59,911 nt of DNA. It comes from SIG701 sp045611685. Lineage in GTDB: Bacteria; Bacillota; Clostridia; Oscillospirales; CAG-272. Positions 42,133 through 50,704 of this stretch are shown here, piece by piece (the stretch's first letter is position 1; the number at the start of each line of letters is the position of its first letter). The translations under genes and the position numbers were made by a program. The notes below the pieces were generated by a model that saw nothing but the letters and a program-made list of their open reading frames with translations, did no database searches and was not told the origin of the DNA. Location: the NCBI GenBank assembly GCA_045611685.1, contig JAZKXO010000123.1, positions 1-59,911 of the forward strand, written 5' to 3'.

Positions 42133-42975
42133 TTACGCCTTCGCGTAGTGGAAGATCAGGTCAGGGGTCAGGGCCTTCGTGCCGTAGTCGTAGAACATAG
42201 ACACGCCGTAGTCGTTGGACAGAGGAATCTTTTCAGGCTCCTTGTAAGGATAGATTACGGCCGGCTGTGCGATAGCGCCGTCGATCATAATGATCGCGTT
42301 AGTGCCGGAAGGAACAAAGACGGAAGAATAGCAACGGACGCCGTGGAAGGTTGCGAAGTCTTCGGCCGCGCTGTCCACGTTGGCGTTGTGAACATTCTTG
42401 TCCAGGTGGTTTCTGATCTTGCCGTAGAAGGAAGGATCGCACACCAGGCGCATAATGTTACGAGGAACGCCGCGAACGTAGTCGTTCTTCACGGTTTCCA
42501 AGGTCTGAATGAAGGCTTCGACGATAGCTTCCACGTCGGTTTCGGTAGTGCTGAAGGAAGTACCTTCGTCGACCGCACACTGGAAGAAAGCAGTGTCGAA
42601 TTCGGCCGCCACGGTGTCGACATGGTTGTCGGCGCGTCTGGCCATGATGTTACCCACGCCGAAAGTATCAAGGTCGAACTTTGCGGCTTCCTCCACGATC
42701 TCTTTGTGGGTGTTCAGGTTGACAGTGGTAGGGGGAACAGTGATCGCGCTACCCTTGCCGGCGGCTCTTGCAGTGCCGTAGTCCTGGGAAACGCTGTTCT
42801 TGAATCTCTTATACTCGACGGAACCGCTTGCAGGATTGCCAGTATAAGACTGGGACTTCAGACCGGACGCCAGGGTGTCCTTCTGAATGTTGCCGATCAC
42901 AAGACCGGACAGTTCGGCCAGGTCGACCTTTGTTCCGCCAGTCTGGATCAGGGAAATAGCTTTAGTTCTTGCCAT
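42133..42975 (-). CDS. Major capsid protein
   Basis: A 280-residue protein with the compact HK97-fold capsid pattern of SPP1/PBSX-type phages. It includes VPRNIMRLVCDPSFYGKIRNHLDKNVH, RCYSSVFVPSGTNAIIMIDGAIAQPAVIYP and KALTPDLIFHYAKA at the end. It directly follows the scaffold gene. Confidence 0.9.
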   Translation of the reverse strand: MARTKAISLIQTGGTKVDLAELSGLVIGNIQKDTLASGLKSQSYTGNPASGSVEYKRFKNSVSQDYGTARAAGKGSAITVPPTTVNLNTHKEIVEEAAKFDLDTFGVGNIMARRADNHVDTVAAEFDTAFFQCAVDEGTSFSTTETDVEAIVEAFIQTLETVKNDYVRGVPRNIMRLVCDPSFYGKIRNHLDKNVHNANVDSAAEDFATFHGVRCYSSVFVPSGTNAIIMIDGAIAQPAVIYPYKEPEKIPLSNDYGVSMFYDYGTKALTPDLIFHYAKA

Positions 42976-43015
42976 AGTAAATCACATTCCTTTCAAAAAT
43001 ATTTTTTGTGATTGA

Positions 43016-43609
43016 TTACAGGACGACAGGGCCGTCCACTTTTGCGGCCGGTGCGCCAGGGGCGCCAGGTTCGGCCGGCTTCGCGCCCTTAATGTCAGGG
43101 GCGCCAGGTTTGGATTCCTCCTTGAACAGATAGGCCTTTGTTTCCTTGATAGGCTTCAGAAGGCCTTCAAGGTCTGTCTTCAGGGAACCCGTGTCGTCGA
43201 CGTCGATCTTGTCCAGGTCCAGAAGGCCGATAATGTCCGAAGGGTCGTGAACCTTTCCGTTCAGGGCCATTCGAAGGGCGGCGTTCTTGCTGATCTTCTT
43301 GATTTCGGCGTCGTGTGTGGCCTGAAGGTTCGCGATCGTGGTTTGGGCGTTCTTTACGTCGTCGGCGATTTTGGCCGGATCGCCGGTTCCACCGATAGCC
43401 TTCAACGCTTCGGCGGCGGCCTTCAGGGCGTTTTCTGCGCTCGTTTTGCCGCTGTTCGCGCCGTTGTACTTATCGGCCGGAACGAAACTTCCGTCGTTTC
43501 CGATTACCAGATCGACGTCCTTTCCGTCTTTGCCTTTGCCTTTCAGGGCGGCTTCGACCTGGGCGGACAGTTCGTCGCCAAACAGGGACTTAATACCTTC
43601 AATGATCAT
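43016..43609 (-). CDS. Phage scaffolding protein
   Basis: A 197-residue, charged, helical protein (MIIEGIKSLFGDELSAQVEAALKG; DDVKNAQTTIANLQATHDAEIKKISKNAALRMALNGKV; GLLKPIKETKAYLFKEE) with the GP20-type scaffold pattern and a Pro/Ala-rich end. The start at 43609 has AAGGAG; a 13-codon extension lacks support. Confidence 0.88.
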   Translation of the reverse strand: MIIEGIKSLFGDELSAQVEAALKGKGKDGKDVDLVIGNDGSFVPADKYNGANSGKTSAENALKAAAEALKAIGGTGDPAKIADDVKNAQTTIANLQATHDAEIKKISKNAALRMALNGKVHDPSDIIGLLDLDKIDVDDTGSLKTDLEGLLKPIKETKAYLFKEESKPGAPDIKGAKPAEPGAPGAPAAKVDGPVVL

Positions 43610-43699
43610 GGGAACTCCTTTCACCGCTGTCTTTTCCGTGACTTCCACACGCTTTGCGGTTCCGTCTGTTCGCCGGACGGTTACGGCTTGAATTATATG

Positions 43700-43728
43700 A
43701 AAAAGACGCCACCTGGAAGGGTGACGCC
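43700..43728 (-). terminator. Intrinsic terminator inside the late operon
   Basis: Stem GGCGTCACC / GGTGGCGTC followed by five T on the minus strand, between the zinc-ribbon gene and the scaffold gene. It may set capsid expression relative to the portal block. Confidence 0.65.
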
Positions 43729-43779
43729 TTAATCAACAGAAAAAGGGCATAATAAAACGCCGGCCTGTCGGTCGACGTC

Positions 43780-43965
43780 TTATTCGGGGTGATATTTGCA
43801 TTTGATACAGGTTTCCTTCTTCTTGTCGTCGAATTTCTCCGGCTTCAAGTCTTCAGGAAGGAACCTGTCGGGGGTCGTGCCTTCGGCGACCATAGAAATA
43901 TCGAAACATTCGTCGCCGGTGACCTGTCTTTGACAGATCGGGCAGAACACGGTCTTATTTTCCAT
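43780..43965 (-). CDS. Small zinc-ribbon phage protein
   Basis: A 61-residue protein with CPIC near the start and CIKC near the end, a probable zinc ribbon. It overlaps the end of the minor head gene. Function unknown. Confidence 0.7.
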   Translation of the reverse strand: MENKTVFCPICQRQVTGDECFDISMVAEGTTPDRFLPEDLKPEKFDDKKKETCIKCKYHPE

Positions 43966-45520
43966 TGTTCAATTCCTCCATAACCTTTTTGGTTTTCGGG
44001 TCGAATTCGTCTTTTTTGAAGGCGGTTCGGATCACCGGTTCACTGGTCTTCACATAGGCGGCGCCAGACTGTGAATAGTAATTGACGAAGGTTTCGCCGG
44101 TCCAGTGGCGGCGCTTCAGGGAAAAGACGGCGTCTTCTATGAACGACCGCGCTTCTTCCAGGGTGACGCCGTGGTTTCGTTCGGCTATGTGGCCGACGTC
44201 CAGGGACAGGGTGGAAACGTCCACCTTCACCGGTGGGACCCTGACGGTTCCATAAAGGCCGGAATTCTTGACGACCTTATAGACGCCGAAGTCAGCCTTC
44301 GTCGCTTCAGGAACGCGGCCCTTGTAGGAATAGAATGACTTCGTTTCGGCCCAGGCTTCCGGCTGACTGTATTTCATAGCCTGGAAGGCTGTGAAGCTGT
44401 CAGGGGCGTCAGCACCCAGGCGGTCGACGTATGAATCGTACTGTTCCAGGTCCGCCTTTTTATTATACAGCTTCTTTCGCTCGATTTCAACGGACCCCTG
44501 TCCATTCCTGGCCACCTGTCGATCATACCATTCCTGATAGGTGGTGGATTCGGGCATGGGTTCGCCGGAATTGAACCAGTCAAGGGCGTCTTCTGGGTCA
44601 TGCTCGATCGTGGTACAGCGATCGTTCGGGTGCATAGGCGGATAATTGACGCCAGGTTTCGCGTCTTTGACCTTGAAGACCTTTCCGTCCAGGGCGCCGC
44701 ACGTTTCACAGGTGCGCGCGTCCAGTGTGGCCATGTATTCATATTCTTCGACGCCGGCTTCGTTATAGGCGGCCCTGTCGGCTTCGCTGTGAATGTGGGT
44801 TGTTTCCGTCCGGATCAACCGTTCAGCGTTCTTGTAGGACTGGCCCATTTTGGCGGATAGGGCGGAAGACATGGTTCCGACATTCTTTCCCTGAATCAGT
44901 CCCTGGGTGATTATTTCCCTGGTATTGAAGACAAGGGCCTGTTTGTTCTGCCACAGGCGGTCGGAAAACATGGCGCCGGACCAGGGGTAAGAAACGGCCT
45001 GTTCGATAGTCGAAAGGTCGATCTTCGCGATTTCGTTGAAGAATCCGGCCCTGGATTGAATATCATAGCATTTTTTATAATACCCTTCGACGAACATATC
45101 CCCGAATTCTTCCTTCATCTGGGCGACACCTTTGTCGAAAAGGTCGTTCAGAATCAGGTCGATCTGGCCCTGTAAGGCTTCCAGACGGGAAATAGAACTG
45201 TTCGCCGATAAGGCGTCGAGCTGTGCAGTCAGAAGCGCCCTGGCGTGGGCGTCTGTGGTCTGGGCGATCTGGGCGACGTATGCGTCCAGGCTTGCCTTCC
45301 ATTCCTGGAATTCCTTCCGGTTCAGAAGGCGGACGGCCTGATCGTATGTAAGGCCATACTTTCCGGCATACTTCGAATAGAATCCGTCGATTTCACGGCG
45401 GATCGCCTTCGCGGCCGTTTCGTATTCCTGGAACATTTTCGCCGAAAGACCGGCGCCGCGAAGATAGGCTTCATTCTCACGCTGTAAGGCGCGCGCGGCC
45501 CAGTATTCCTTATTCCTCAT
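43955..45520 (-). CDS. Phage minor head protein (SPP1 gp7/MuF-like) with C-terminal nuclease-like domain
   Basis: A 521-residue protein. The N-terminal and central part is the SPP1 gp7/MuF head morphogenesis family (RLIRTETTHIHSEADRAAYNEAG; ATLDARTCETCGALDGKVF; YPPMHPNDRCTTIEH). About 200 further residues follow, ending in a distinct domain (about 425-515) with DVGHIAERNHGVTLEEARSF, RHWTGETFVNYYSQ and PVIRTAFKKDEF. This resembles the BECR-fold (barnase/EndoU/colicin/RelE-like) domains attached to phage MuF proteins. Such effectors may be packaged and injected with DNA. The domain assignment is by pattern only. Confidence 0.85.
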   Translation of the reverse strand: MRNKEYWAARALQRENEAYLRGAGLSAKMFQEYETAAKAIRREIDGFYSKYAGKYGLTYDQAVRLLNRKEFQEWKASLDAYVAQIAQTTDAHARALLTAQLDALSANSSISRLEALQGQIDLILNDLFDKGVAQMKEEFGDMFVEGYYKKCYDIQSRAGFFNEIAKIDLSTIEQAVSYPWSGAMFSDRLWQNKQALVFNTREIITQGLIQGKNVGTMSSALSAKMGQSYKNAERLIRTETTHIHSEADRAAYNEAGVEEYEYMATLDARTCETCGALDGKVFKVKDAKPGVNYPPMHPNDRCTTIEHDPEDALDWFNSGEPMPESTTYQEWYDRQVARNGQGSVEIERKKLYNKKADLEQYDSYVDRLGADAPDSFTAFQAMKYSQPEAWAETKSFYSYKGRVPEATKADFGVYKVVKNSGLYGTVRVPPVKVDVSTLSLDVGHIAERNHGVTLEEARSFIEDAVFSLKRRHWTGETFVNYYSQSGAAYVKTSEPVIRTAFKKDEFDPKTKKVMEELNNGK

Positions 45521-47006
45521 TTACGCCACCACCATTCAGGCCGGCGCCATTGTCGCCGCCTTCCTGGCCGGCGTTCGCGCCCAGGCTATTATTGAAAAGA
45601 CCTTCGCCGAATTCCTCCATAGCGGCCTTCTTTTCTTCGTTGATACGGTCCAGTTCTTCGTCTGCGTCTGCGACCCAGGGGTGATTCTGAAGAATGGTTC
45701 GTTTCGACAGAAGACCGTCGCTGTTTCTGGCGTTGTTGATCACGTCAGTTTCATTGACAGGAAGGTCCATATTGAAGATAACGTCGAATTCTTCGTTCGT
45801 GAAGTCGCCCTGGCCGGTGATCTGAAGATAGACGTCAATGAACAGTTTCAGACGTTGGAATGTGTCTTTCAGTTCGGTTCCCAGGGAATCACAGTCCGCG
45901 TCAAGGTCCATATATCGGAAGTTGATCGCGGTTCCCGAAGCGTTCCCCAGTTCAGGGTCCTTCGTATCGACAGCGGCGGCGAAGTCATACACGTCGCGGC
46001 GCTGTTTATCCAGGAAGGCCATGACAGCGTCGATATTCAGGTCGGCCTGAAGTTTATCCACACCACCGTCGGTCGTGACCTTGATCGCCATGTGTTCCTT
46101 CAGGTCTTTCAGGAATTCGGCAAGGTCCTGACCGCCATAGTTGCGAAGGATATAGATGAACTTCGCGACGTCACGAAGAACGTCGGCCGTGACGGACGTC
46201 TGCCAGTTGATGTCGTCGATCAGGTCCTTAATGAAGTAACAAAGGGGAAGTTCTTCTTCGTTATACTTCAGCCAGGCGATCGGCGCTTCTTCCCAGTTGT
46301 AGGGTTTATCACCGACGACGAAGTGGGGTTCTGTGTAGTCATTGGATTCGTCACCGTGTTCCTTGTCGACGTGGAACTGACCGGCGCCGGTTCCGGCGAA
46401 GGCGTCAGTCTTGAACCACTTCACGCCGCCAGACCACCAGAATTCCGCGTGTGTGATAACGTGTTTTCTGGTTCCGATATAAATGATCTGGTCATAGAAA
46501 CGAATGAAGGCGTCCAGTCTGGTTCGTTCTGCGTCCTTCCACAAGGGGATCAGTTCGTTCGAAGGGATTCGCATGAAGGCCAGTTTCCCGTCGTCGAAGT
46601 AAGGCTGAAGCCAGGCAATACCGGACTTCACAGCGCCCTTTCCCAGTGACTTAATCTTCCGGCGGAATGTGGCGTCGAACACTTTGTTCAAGGCGTCGCC
46701 ATAGGCGCCGTTCGCGGTGTCCACGGTCCAGGGTTTCGACAGAAGGTAGTTCGCTTTCTGGTCGACAAGTTTCTTCAGAATCGGGTGTTCGATCCTGGTG
46801 TTCGACCTGTTGGCGACGTCGTTCGTCTTCTTCTGGACGTCAGACCTGTTTCTGTAATAGGATTCAGCCTGAACAATATTCTGATACTGTTCGGACTGTT
46901 TGAATTCGCGAATTTCCTCACTGACGATCTGGGCCAGTGACATAGTCGCGTTTTCAGGGTTGGACAGGACAGCGTTGATCCGGTCCATAACCGATAGTTC
47001 AGCCAT
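45510..47006 (-). CDS. Portal protein (SPP1 gp6-like)
   Basis: A 498-residue portal (RIEHPILKKLVDQKANYLLSKPWTVD; LPLCYFIKDLIDDINWQTSVTADVLRDVAKFIYILRNYGGQ; ASGTAINFRYMDLDADCDSLG) forming the DNA-packaging ring. The C-terminal tail is Gly/Asn-rich. Directly follows TerL. Confidence 0.94.
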   Translation of the reverse strand: MAELSVMDRINAVLSNPENATMSLAQIVSEEIREFKQSEQYQNIVQAESYYRNRSDVQKKTNDVANRSNTRIEHPILKKLVDQKANYLLSKPWTVDTANGAYGDALNKVFDATFRRKIKSLGKGAVKSGIAWLQPYFDDGKLAFMRIPSNELIPLWKDAERTRLDAFIRFYDQIIYIGTRKHVITHAEFWWSGGVKWFKTDAFAGTGAGQFHVDKEHGDESNDYTEPHFVVGDKPYNWEEAPIAWLKYNEEELPLCYFIKDLIDDINWQTSVTADVLRDVAKFIYILRNYGGQDLAEFLKDLKEHMAIKVTTDGGVDKLQADLNIDAVMAFLDKQRRDVYDFAAAVDTKDPELGNASGTAINFRYMDLDADCDSLGTELKDTFQRLKLFIDVYLQITGQGDFTNEEFDVIFNMDLPVNETDVINNARNSDGLLSKRTILQNHPWVADADEELDRINEEKKAAMEEFGEGLFNNSLGANAGQEGGDNGAGLNGGGVNEE

Positions 47007-47016
47007 TTTTCACACC

Positions 47017-48288
47017 TCATTTCAAAACTTCGATAGCAGAACCGCGACGAAGGCGTTCCACAGAATAGCGAAGGGCGGCCATAGCGTCGTCCATGAATTC
47101 GACGGGTTCGTCGATATACAGGCCGGACGTGGCGTCCTTCTTCCATTTCCATTGTTGAACTTCCTTCAGGACATTTACACAAGACGGGTGAATGTGGATT
47201 TTCCGGCCTTTCAGCCAGTCAATTTGTGCCTTTACGCTTCCGGCTTCCTTCTTCACGGCGGCGGCTCTGAAGCCGGCCTTTTGCCAGGTCTTGATTCTGT
47301 CCGGTTCTGCTGAATCACAGAACATTTCGACACGTTGGTCGACCTTGTTCTGTTTGGCCAGGTTGATAATTTCTTCCGTGTCCTTCTCAAAGACATAGAT
47401 TTCGGAACAGATGTAGATTTCACCGTCCCGTGATCCCACGCCCAGAATGGCGTCGGCGTGGTTATATCCGAAGTCCTGGCCATAATAGAAGGCGTCGAAG
47501 TTGGTCTTCGCCGTCGGGAAGTCATGGACTTCGAAGTTCGTCAGGATCAGGCCGCCCAGTTCGCCCCATTCGCCTTCACCGTATACGCGATAACCTTCAG
47601 GGTCTTCTTCGCGTCGGCGTTCCATACGTCGATAATACGCCGGATCGATGAACCGGTTCGTCTTATATGTGGAATGGTGGGCCAGAACGTCAGGATCGGC
47701 TTTGTCGAAGTATCGGCCTTTGATCCAGTGCGTCGCGCTGACGGGATTGAAGGTCATTGTGATCTGGTAGTACAGATTCGGGTTCAGGCCGTCCAGATTA
47801 CCACGAAGACGGTCGTCCAGAATGTCGACGTCCTCAGACAGAAGTTCCGTCGCTTCCTCACACCATATCCACGTCAGTTTTCCGTTCTTGAAGGTGATCG
47901 ACTTCACCTTTTCACGCTGTCGCTGATCCTTGACGCCGCGAAATATGATTCGGTTTCCGGTGATCTTACATTCCAGGGACAACGGGTTCAGGTTGACCTT
48001 CCAGAAGCGTTCGGCATAAGGACCGAACATTCTGAAGATCGCCGCCTGTAATTCTGCGAAGGTGCTGTCGCGGTTCGTTTCTTCGATCTTACGCACGACA
48101 AGAAGGTTCGCGCCGGTATACGCCGGATCAGATAACTTCGCGATATAGTCCTGGGCGATATTCACGGACTTTCCTGAACCGGCCGATCCCTTCAGGATTC
48201 TATAACGGCCGCGCCATTCGTTCACCGGTCGGAATACAGGGTTAAACTGGGCCGACGCTTTGAACTCAATCTTCGCCGCCGTAGTCAT
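47017..48288 (-). CDS. Terminase large subunit (PBSX family)
   Basis: A 423-residue packaging motor and nuclease. Walker A KGSAGSGKSVNIAQ is near residue 35 and Walker B LTWIWCEEATEL near 143. Nuclease-domain Asp residues lie in YYGQDFGYNHADAIL near 270, and others in the C-terminal FMDDAMAALRYS. Overlaps TerS by 23 bp. Confidence 0.96.
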   Translation of the reverse strand: MTTAAKIEFKASAQFNPVFRPVNEWRGRYRILKGSAGSGKSVNIAQDYIAKLSDPAYTGANLLVVRKIEETNRDSTFAELQAAIFRMFGPYAERFWKVNLNPLSLECKITGNRIIFRGVKDQRQREKVKSITFKNGKLTWIWCEEATELLSEDVDILDDRLRGNLDGLNPNLYYQITMTFNPVSATHWIKGRYFDKADPDVLAHHSTYKTNRFIDPAYYRRMERRREEDPEGYRVYGEGEWGELGGLILTNFEVHDFPTAKTNFDAFYYGQDFGYNHADAILGVGSRDGEIYICSEIYVFEKDTEEIINLAKQNKVDQRVEMFCDSAEPDRIKTWQKAGFRAAAVKKEAGSVKAQIDWLKGRKIHIHPSCVNVLKEVQQWKWKKDATSGLYIDEPVEFMDDAMAALRYSVERLRRGSAIEVLK

Positions 48289-48739
48289 AGTTGATCACCA
48301 CCGTTACAGGGACATTCGCGTCCTGACCGTCAGTCAACAAGCCGTATTTTCTGGCCAGAAGTTCACCGGCCTTGTTTACGTCGCTGACCCTTGTCGGGAT
48401 TTCCACGACCAGGCCTTCTTCTTGTTCTTCAGTGACCTTCTTCCCGTTATCGTCGTAATAGGACCGTTTCTTCTTCACTGTCACCACGACGTTTTCACGC
48501 GCTTCGCGGCGAAGAATCGTCGTCAGGGTTTCCAGGACTTCAGTCGCGTCAGCGATCTTCTGGGATTTGATTTCGCCCAGTAATTCGTCTATACGCGCGC
48601 GAATGTTATCATTTGTTAGCAATCTACTTGAAACTGCTCTCGCGGATCGTTCAGAATATCCGGCGCGAATTGCGGCCTGGGTTGCGTTCTGGTCGATAAT
48701 GTATTCGTGACAGAATAGGTCCTGTCGGTCATTCAGCAT
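48266..48739 (-). CDS. Terminase small subunit
   Basis: A 157-residue protein with the N-terminal HTH (DLFCHEYIIDQNATQAAIRAGYSERSARAVSSRLLTNDNI) of PBSX/phage terminase small subunits, which recognises the pac/cos site. First gene of the late operon. Confidence 0.93.
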   Translation of the reverse strand: MLNDRQDLFCHEYIIDQNATQAAIRAGYSERSARAVSSRLLTNDNIRARIDELLGEIKSQKIADATEVLETLTTILRREARENVVVTVKKKRSYYDDNGKKVTEEQEEGLVVEIPTRVSDVNKAGELLARKYGLLTDGQDANVPVTVVINYDYGGED

Positions 48740-48779
48740 AATTCACACCGTCCTTTCTGTATAATCAATGAATGGGTAC

Positions 48780-48805
48780 AAAAAAGACACTCCCGAAGGA
48801 ATGTC
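48780..48805 (-). terminator. Terminator in the late leader, upstream of terS
   Basis: Stem GACATTCC / GGAGTGTC with a TTCG loop and six T on the minus strand. It is nested in an outer GGGTACA/TGTACCC pairing. It sits between the late promoter and terS and would also stop early read-through. Confidence 0.8.
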
Positions 48806-48856
48806 TTCAATGTACCCTATTCAAAGGAGGGTGGACTTTCAGTCGTCCACGATACC

Positions 48857-48885
48857 ATAATACCATATAAAAACGGCCTTGTCAG
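48857..48885 (-). promoter_or_regulatory. Late promoter
   Basis: CTGACA (48880-48885) and TATTAT (48857-48862) with a 17-bp spacer on the minus strand, immediately downstream of a phased repeat array; about 120 bp before terS. Confidence 0.7.
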
Positions 48886-48930
48886 TTGCACAGAGTTGCA
48901 AACAGTTGCAAACAGTTGCACATAGTTGCA
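48884..48930 (-). repeat. Five phased TGCAACT repeats, candidate late-activator binding sites
   Basis: AGTTGCA (plus strand) begins at 48884, 48894, 48904, 48914 and 48924, exactly one helical turn (10 bp) apart, stacked from the -35 box of the late promoter upstream. The ArpU-like protein encoded at 49064-49558 is the obvious candidate ligand. Confidence 0.75.
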
Positions 48931-48944
48931 TATTTTTTATATTT

Positions 48945-49029
48945 TGGTGCGGACAAGGGGATTCGAACCCCTATGGAATGAACCACGCGGCCCTGAACCG
49001 CGCGCGTCTGCCAGTTCCGCCATGTCCGC
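48945..49029 (-). tRNA. Phage-encoded tRNA-Leu(CAG)
   Basis: An 85-nt cloverleaf including encoded CCA: acceptor GCGGACA/TGTCCGC, D arm, anticodon arm CGCGG-TTCAGGG-CCGCG (anticodon CAG), class II variable arm TGGTTCATTCCA and T arm GGGGTTCGAATCCCC. It reads CUG codons. It lies 34 bp after the ArpU-like gene on the same strand, so it is probably an early transcript. Confidence 0.95.
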
Positions 49030-49063
49030 GCGTTGTGCCTGGGTGTTCCAGGCACGTTTCAGG

Positions 49064-49558
49064 CTATGAAAACCACTTCGACCGTTCGGCCCTGTTGAAC
49101 AGTTTGTTCAGGGCGATTTCTCTTTGACGGTAGACTGTGGTTCTGTCCACCTGAAGGAATTCAGCGGCTTCTTCGTATGACCTATACGGGTAATACAGGG
49201 CCAGAAGGACGCATTTTGAACGGGTGTCCAGTGTCAGGACCAGGGACCGGACTTCTTCGATCTGGCGAAGCTGACGTTCCAGGTTCGCGATCGCTTCGTC
49301 TGCTCTGGCGCGCCGGCGGTCACGTCGGTCGACCATTCGGACCAGGTTCCCGTCTGGGTCTGGTGAAGAAGCGCGGACGCCCGTCGGGTTTATGGCCGTG
49401 GAAGGATAGGCGCCCGACATAAGTATTTCTTCCAGATCGTATTCCAGGGATTCCTTTTCGGCGGAGATCTGTGCTTCTATGACGCGCGCTTCCTGGTCGT
49501 GGTTCCGAAGTATATCCATGACCCTTGTTCTGACTTGACTTTCTTTCGGTTTGTCCAT
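49064..49558 (-). CDS. ArpU/RinA-like late transcription activator (sigma-70 region 4-type HTH)
   Basis: A 164-residue protein with an N-terminal coiled region (VIEAQISAEKESLEYDLEEILM) and a C-terminal sigma-like HTH (LALYYPYRSYEEAAEFLQVDRTTVYRQREIALNKLF). This is the layout of ArpU-type activators that close the early operon and turn on late genes. Its position just before the late promoter fits. Confidence 0.85.
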   Translation of the reverse strand: MDKPKESQVRTRVMDILRNHDQEARVIEAQISAEKESLEYDLEEILMSGAYPSTAINPTGVRASSPDPDGNLVRMVDRRDRRRARADEAIANLERQLRQIEEVRSLVLTLDTRSKCVLLALYYPYRSYEEAAEFLQVDRTTVYRQREIALNKLFNRAERSKWFS

Positions 49559-49588
49559 TTTTCTTCACCACCTTTCCACCACGTCAAA

Positions 49589-49984
49589 TTAGAATGGAAG
49601 GTCCCCGTCGTCAATAGGGACTTCTTCGAACCCTTCCGAAGCGAAGGCGTTCGCGGCATAACTGCCGACTTCGGCGTCTTTCTTCGCGTCAGCGAAATAG
49701 ACGGAATCAGCCAGGACTTCGACGGCCTTTCTTTTGTGGCCTTCGTTGTCTTCCCAGGTTCGGGTCTGGATCGAACCGACGACGGCGATCCTGGTTCCTT
49801 TCTGGAAGTGCTTCGAAATGAATTCAGCGGTCTGTCGCCAGGCCACGACGTCAATGAAGTCGGCCTTCTCTCTGTTGAAGCGGCGGTCGACAGCCAGGGA
49901 AAACGACACGACGGCCGTTCCCTGTGGGGTATATTTCAGTTCTGGATCGCGTGTCATGCGGCCCAGAAGTTGACATTGATTCAT
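49589..49984 (-). CDS. ssb: Phage single-stranded DNA-binding protein
   Basis: A 131-residue OB-fold SSB (NQCQLLGRMTRDPELKYTPQGTAVVSFSLAVDRRF; DFIDVVAWRQTAEFISKHFQKG) ending in the acidic tip DDGDLPF that recruits partner proteins. Confidence 0.95.
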   Translation of the reverse strand: MNQCQLLGRMTRDPELKYTPQGTAVVSFSLAVDRRFNREKADFIDVVAWRQTAEFISKHFQKGTRIAVVGSIQTRTWEDNEGHKRKAVEVLADSVYFADAKKDAEVGSYAANAFASEGFEEVPIDDGDLPF

Positions 49985-50004
49985 GGGGTTTCCTCGCTTT
50001 CGGT

Positions 50005-50427
50005 TTAGAATTGCTTCCCGTGTTTATACGGGCGGCCTTCGTTGTAGGCCATTTTCTCACGGATCACGGCGTCCAGGTCGATTCCCAGGTGTCCGCAAAG
50101 GTCCGCGATCCTGATCACTGCGTCAGCCAGTTCGACGGCCACGCCTTCAGGTTTCTTGCTTCTGGCGGAACACGGCGCGTCAGGGTGTTCAGGGTTATAG
50201 ATTCGACTTCCACAGGTGACGCCTTCTTCGTCGCGATCGTCGACGCATACGTGGCCGGCGTTGCATGGGTAATAATGGACATGGTTTCCGGCGCGTTCTT
50301 CTTCCAGTGCTTCAGAAAGTTCACTGTGGATCAGGGCGATAGCGGTTCCGAAGTCCAGGGGCGGATTCCAGAAGCCGTGATTCACGGCGTTTTCGTGGGC
50401 CTTCTTGACCATTTCGTTAATTTCCAT
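50005..50427 (-). CDS. MazG-like nucleotide pyrophosphohydrolase
   Basis: A 140-residue all-alpha NTP-PPase-like protein. ALIHSELSEALEEERAG gives the EExxE-type metal site and VAVELADAVIRIADLCGHLGID the second. A Cys-rich insertion between them (CNAGHVC...CGSRIY) is unusual. Likely alters nucleotide or alarmone pools during infection. Confidence 0.85.
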   Translation of the reverse strand: MEINEMVKKAHENAVNHGFWNPPLDFGTAIALIHSELSEALEEERAGNHVHYYPCNAGHVCVDDRDEEGVTCGSRIYNPEHPDAPCSARSKKPEGVAVELADAVIRIADLCGHLGIDLDAVIREKMAYNEGRPYKHGKQF

Positions 50428-50704
50428 ATTGTTTCCTCTCTTTCGCCAGTGTGGCTTCCAGTTTTTCGATTCTTCGGTGAAGTCTTCTGTTTTCTTCGTT
50501 GGCCGCGATCAATTCGGCCGACAGCTTTTCGACGGTTGCCGTGTTTCTGTACTGGTGACGGCCGACCACTTCGCAAAGGTAGACGTCTTGTCCACCCTGG
50601 AACTTGCTTCTGGTTTCTGCGATCTGAAGGATCACTTCGTCGGCGTCGCGGATTTGTTCAAGCGTCTTCAGGACGAAGCGCGACTGTTCGTGTGTCTTGA
50701 TCAT
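50417..50704 (-). CDS. Small coiled-coil early protein
   Basis: A 95-residue charged protein with a C-terminal coiled coil (LSAELIAANEENRRLHRRIEKLEATLAKERK). No family recognised. Overlaps both neighbours by a few bases. Confidence 0.6.
   Translation of the reverse strand: MIKTHEQSRFVLKTLEQIRDADEVILQIAETRSKFQGGQDVYLCEVVGRHQYRNTATVEKLSAELIAANEENRRLHRRIEKLEATLAKERKQYGN

Noticed and set aside
48884..48930. CRISPR-like array
   Set aside because: Repeats are 7 bp with 3-bp gaps and exact 10-bp period; no spacers or cas genes.
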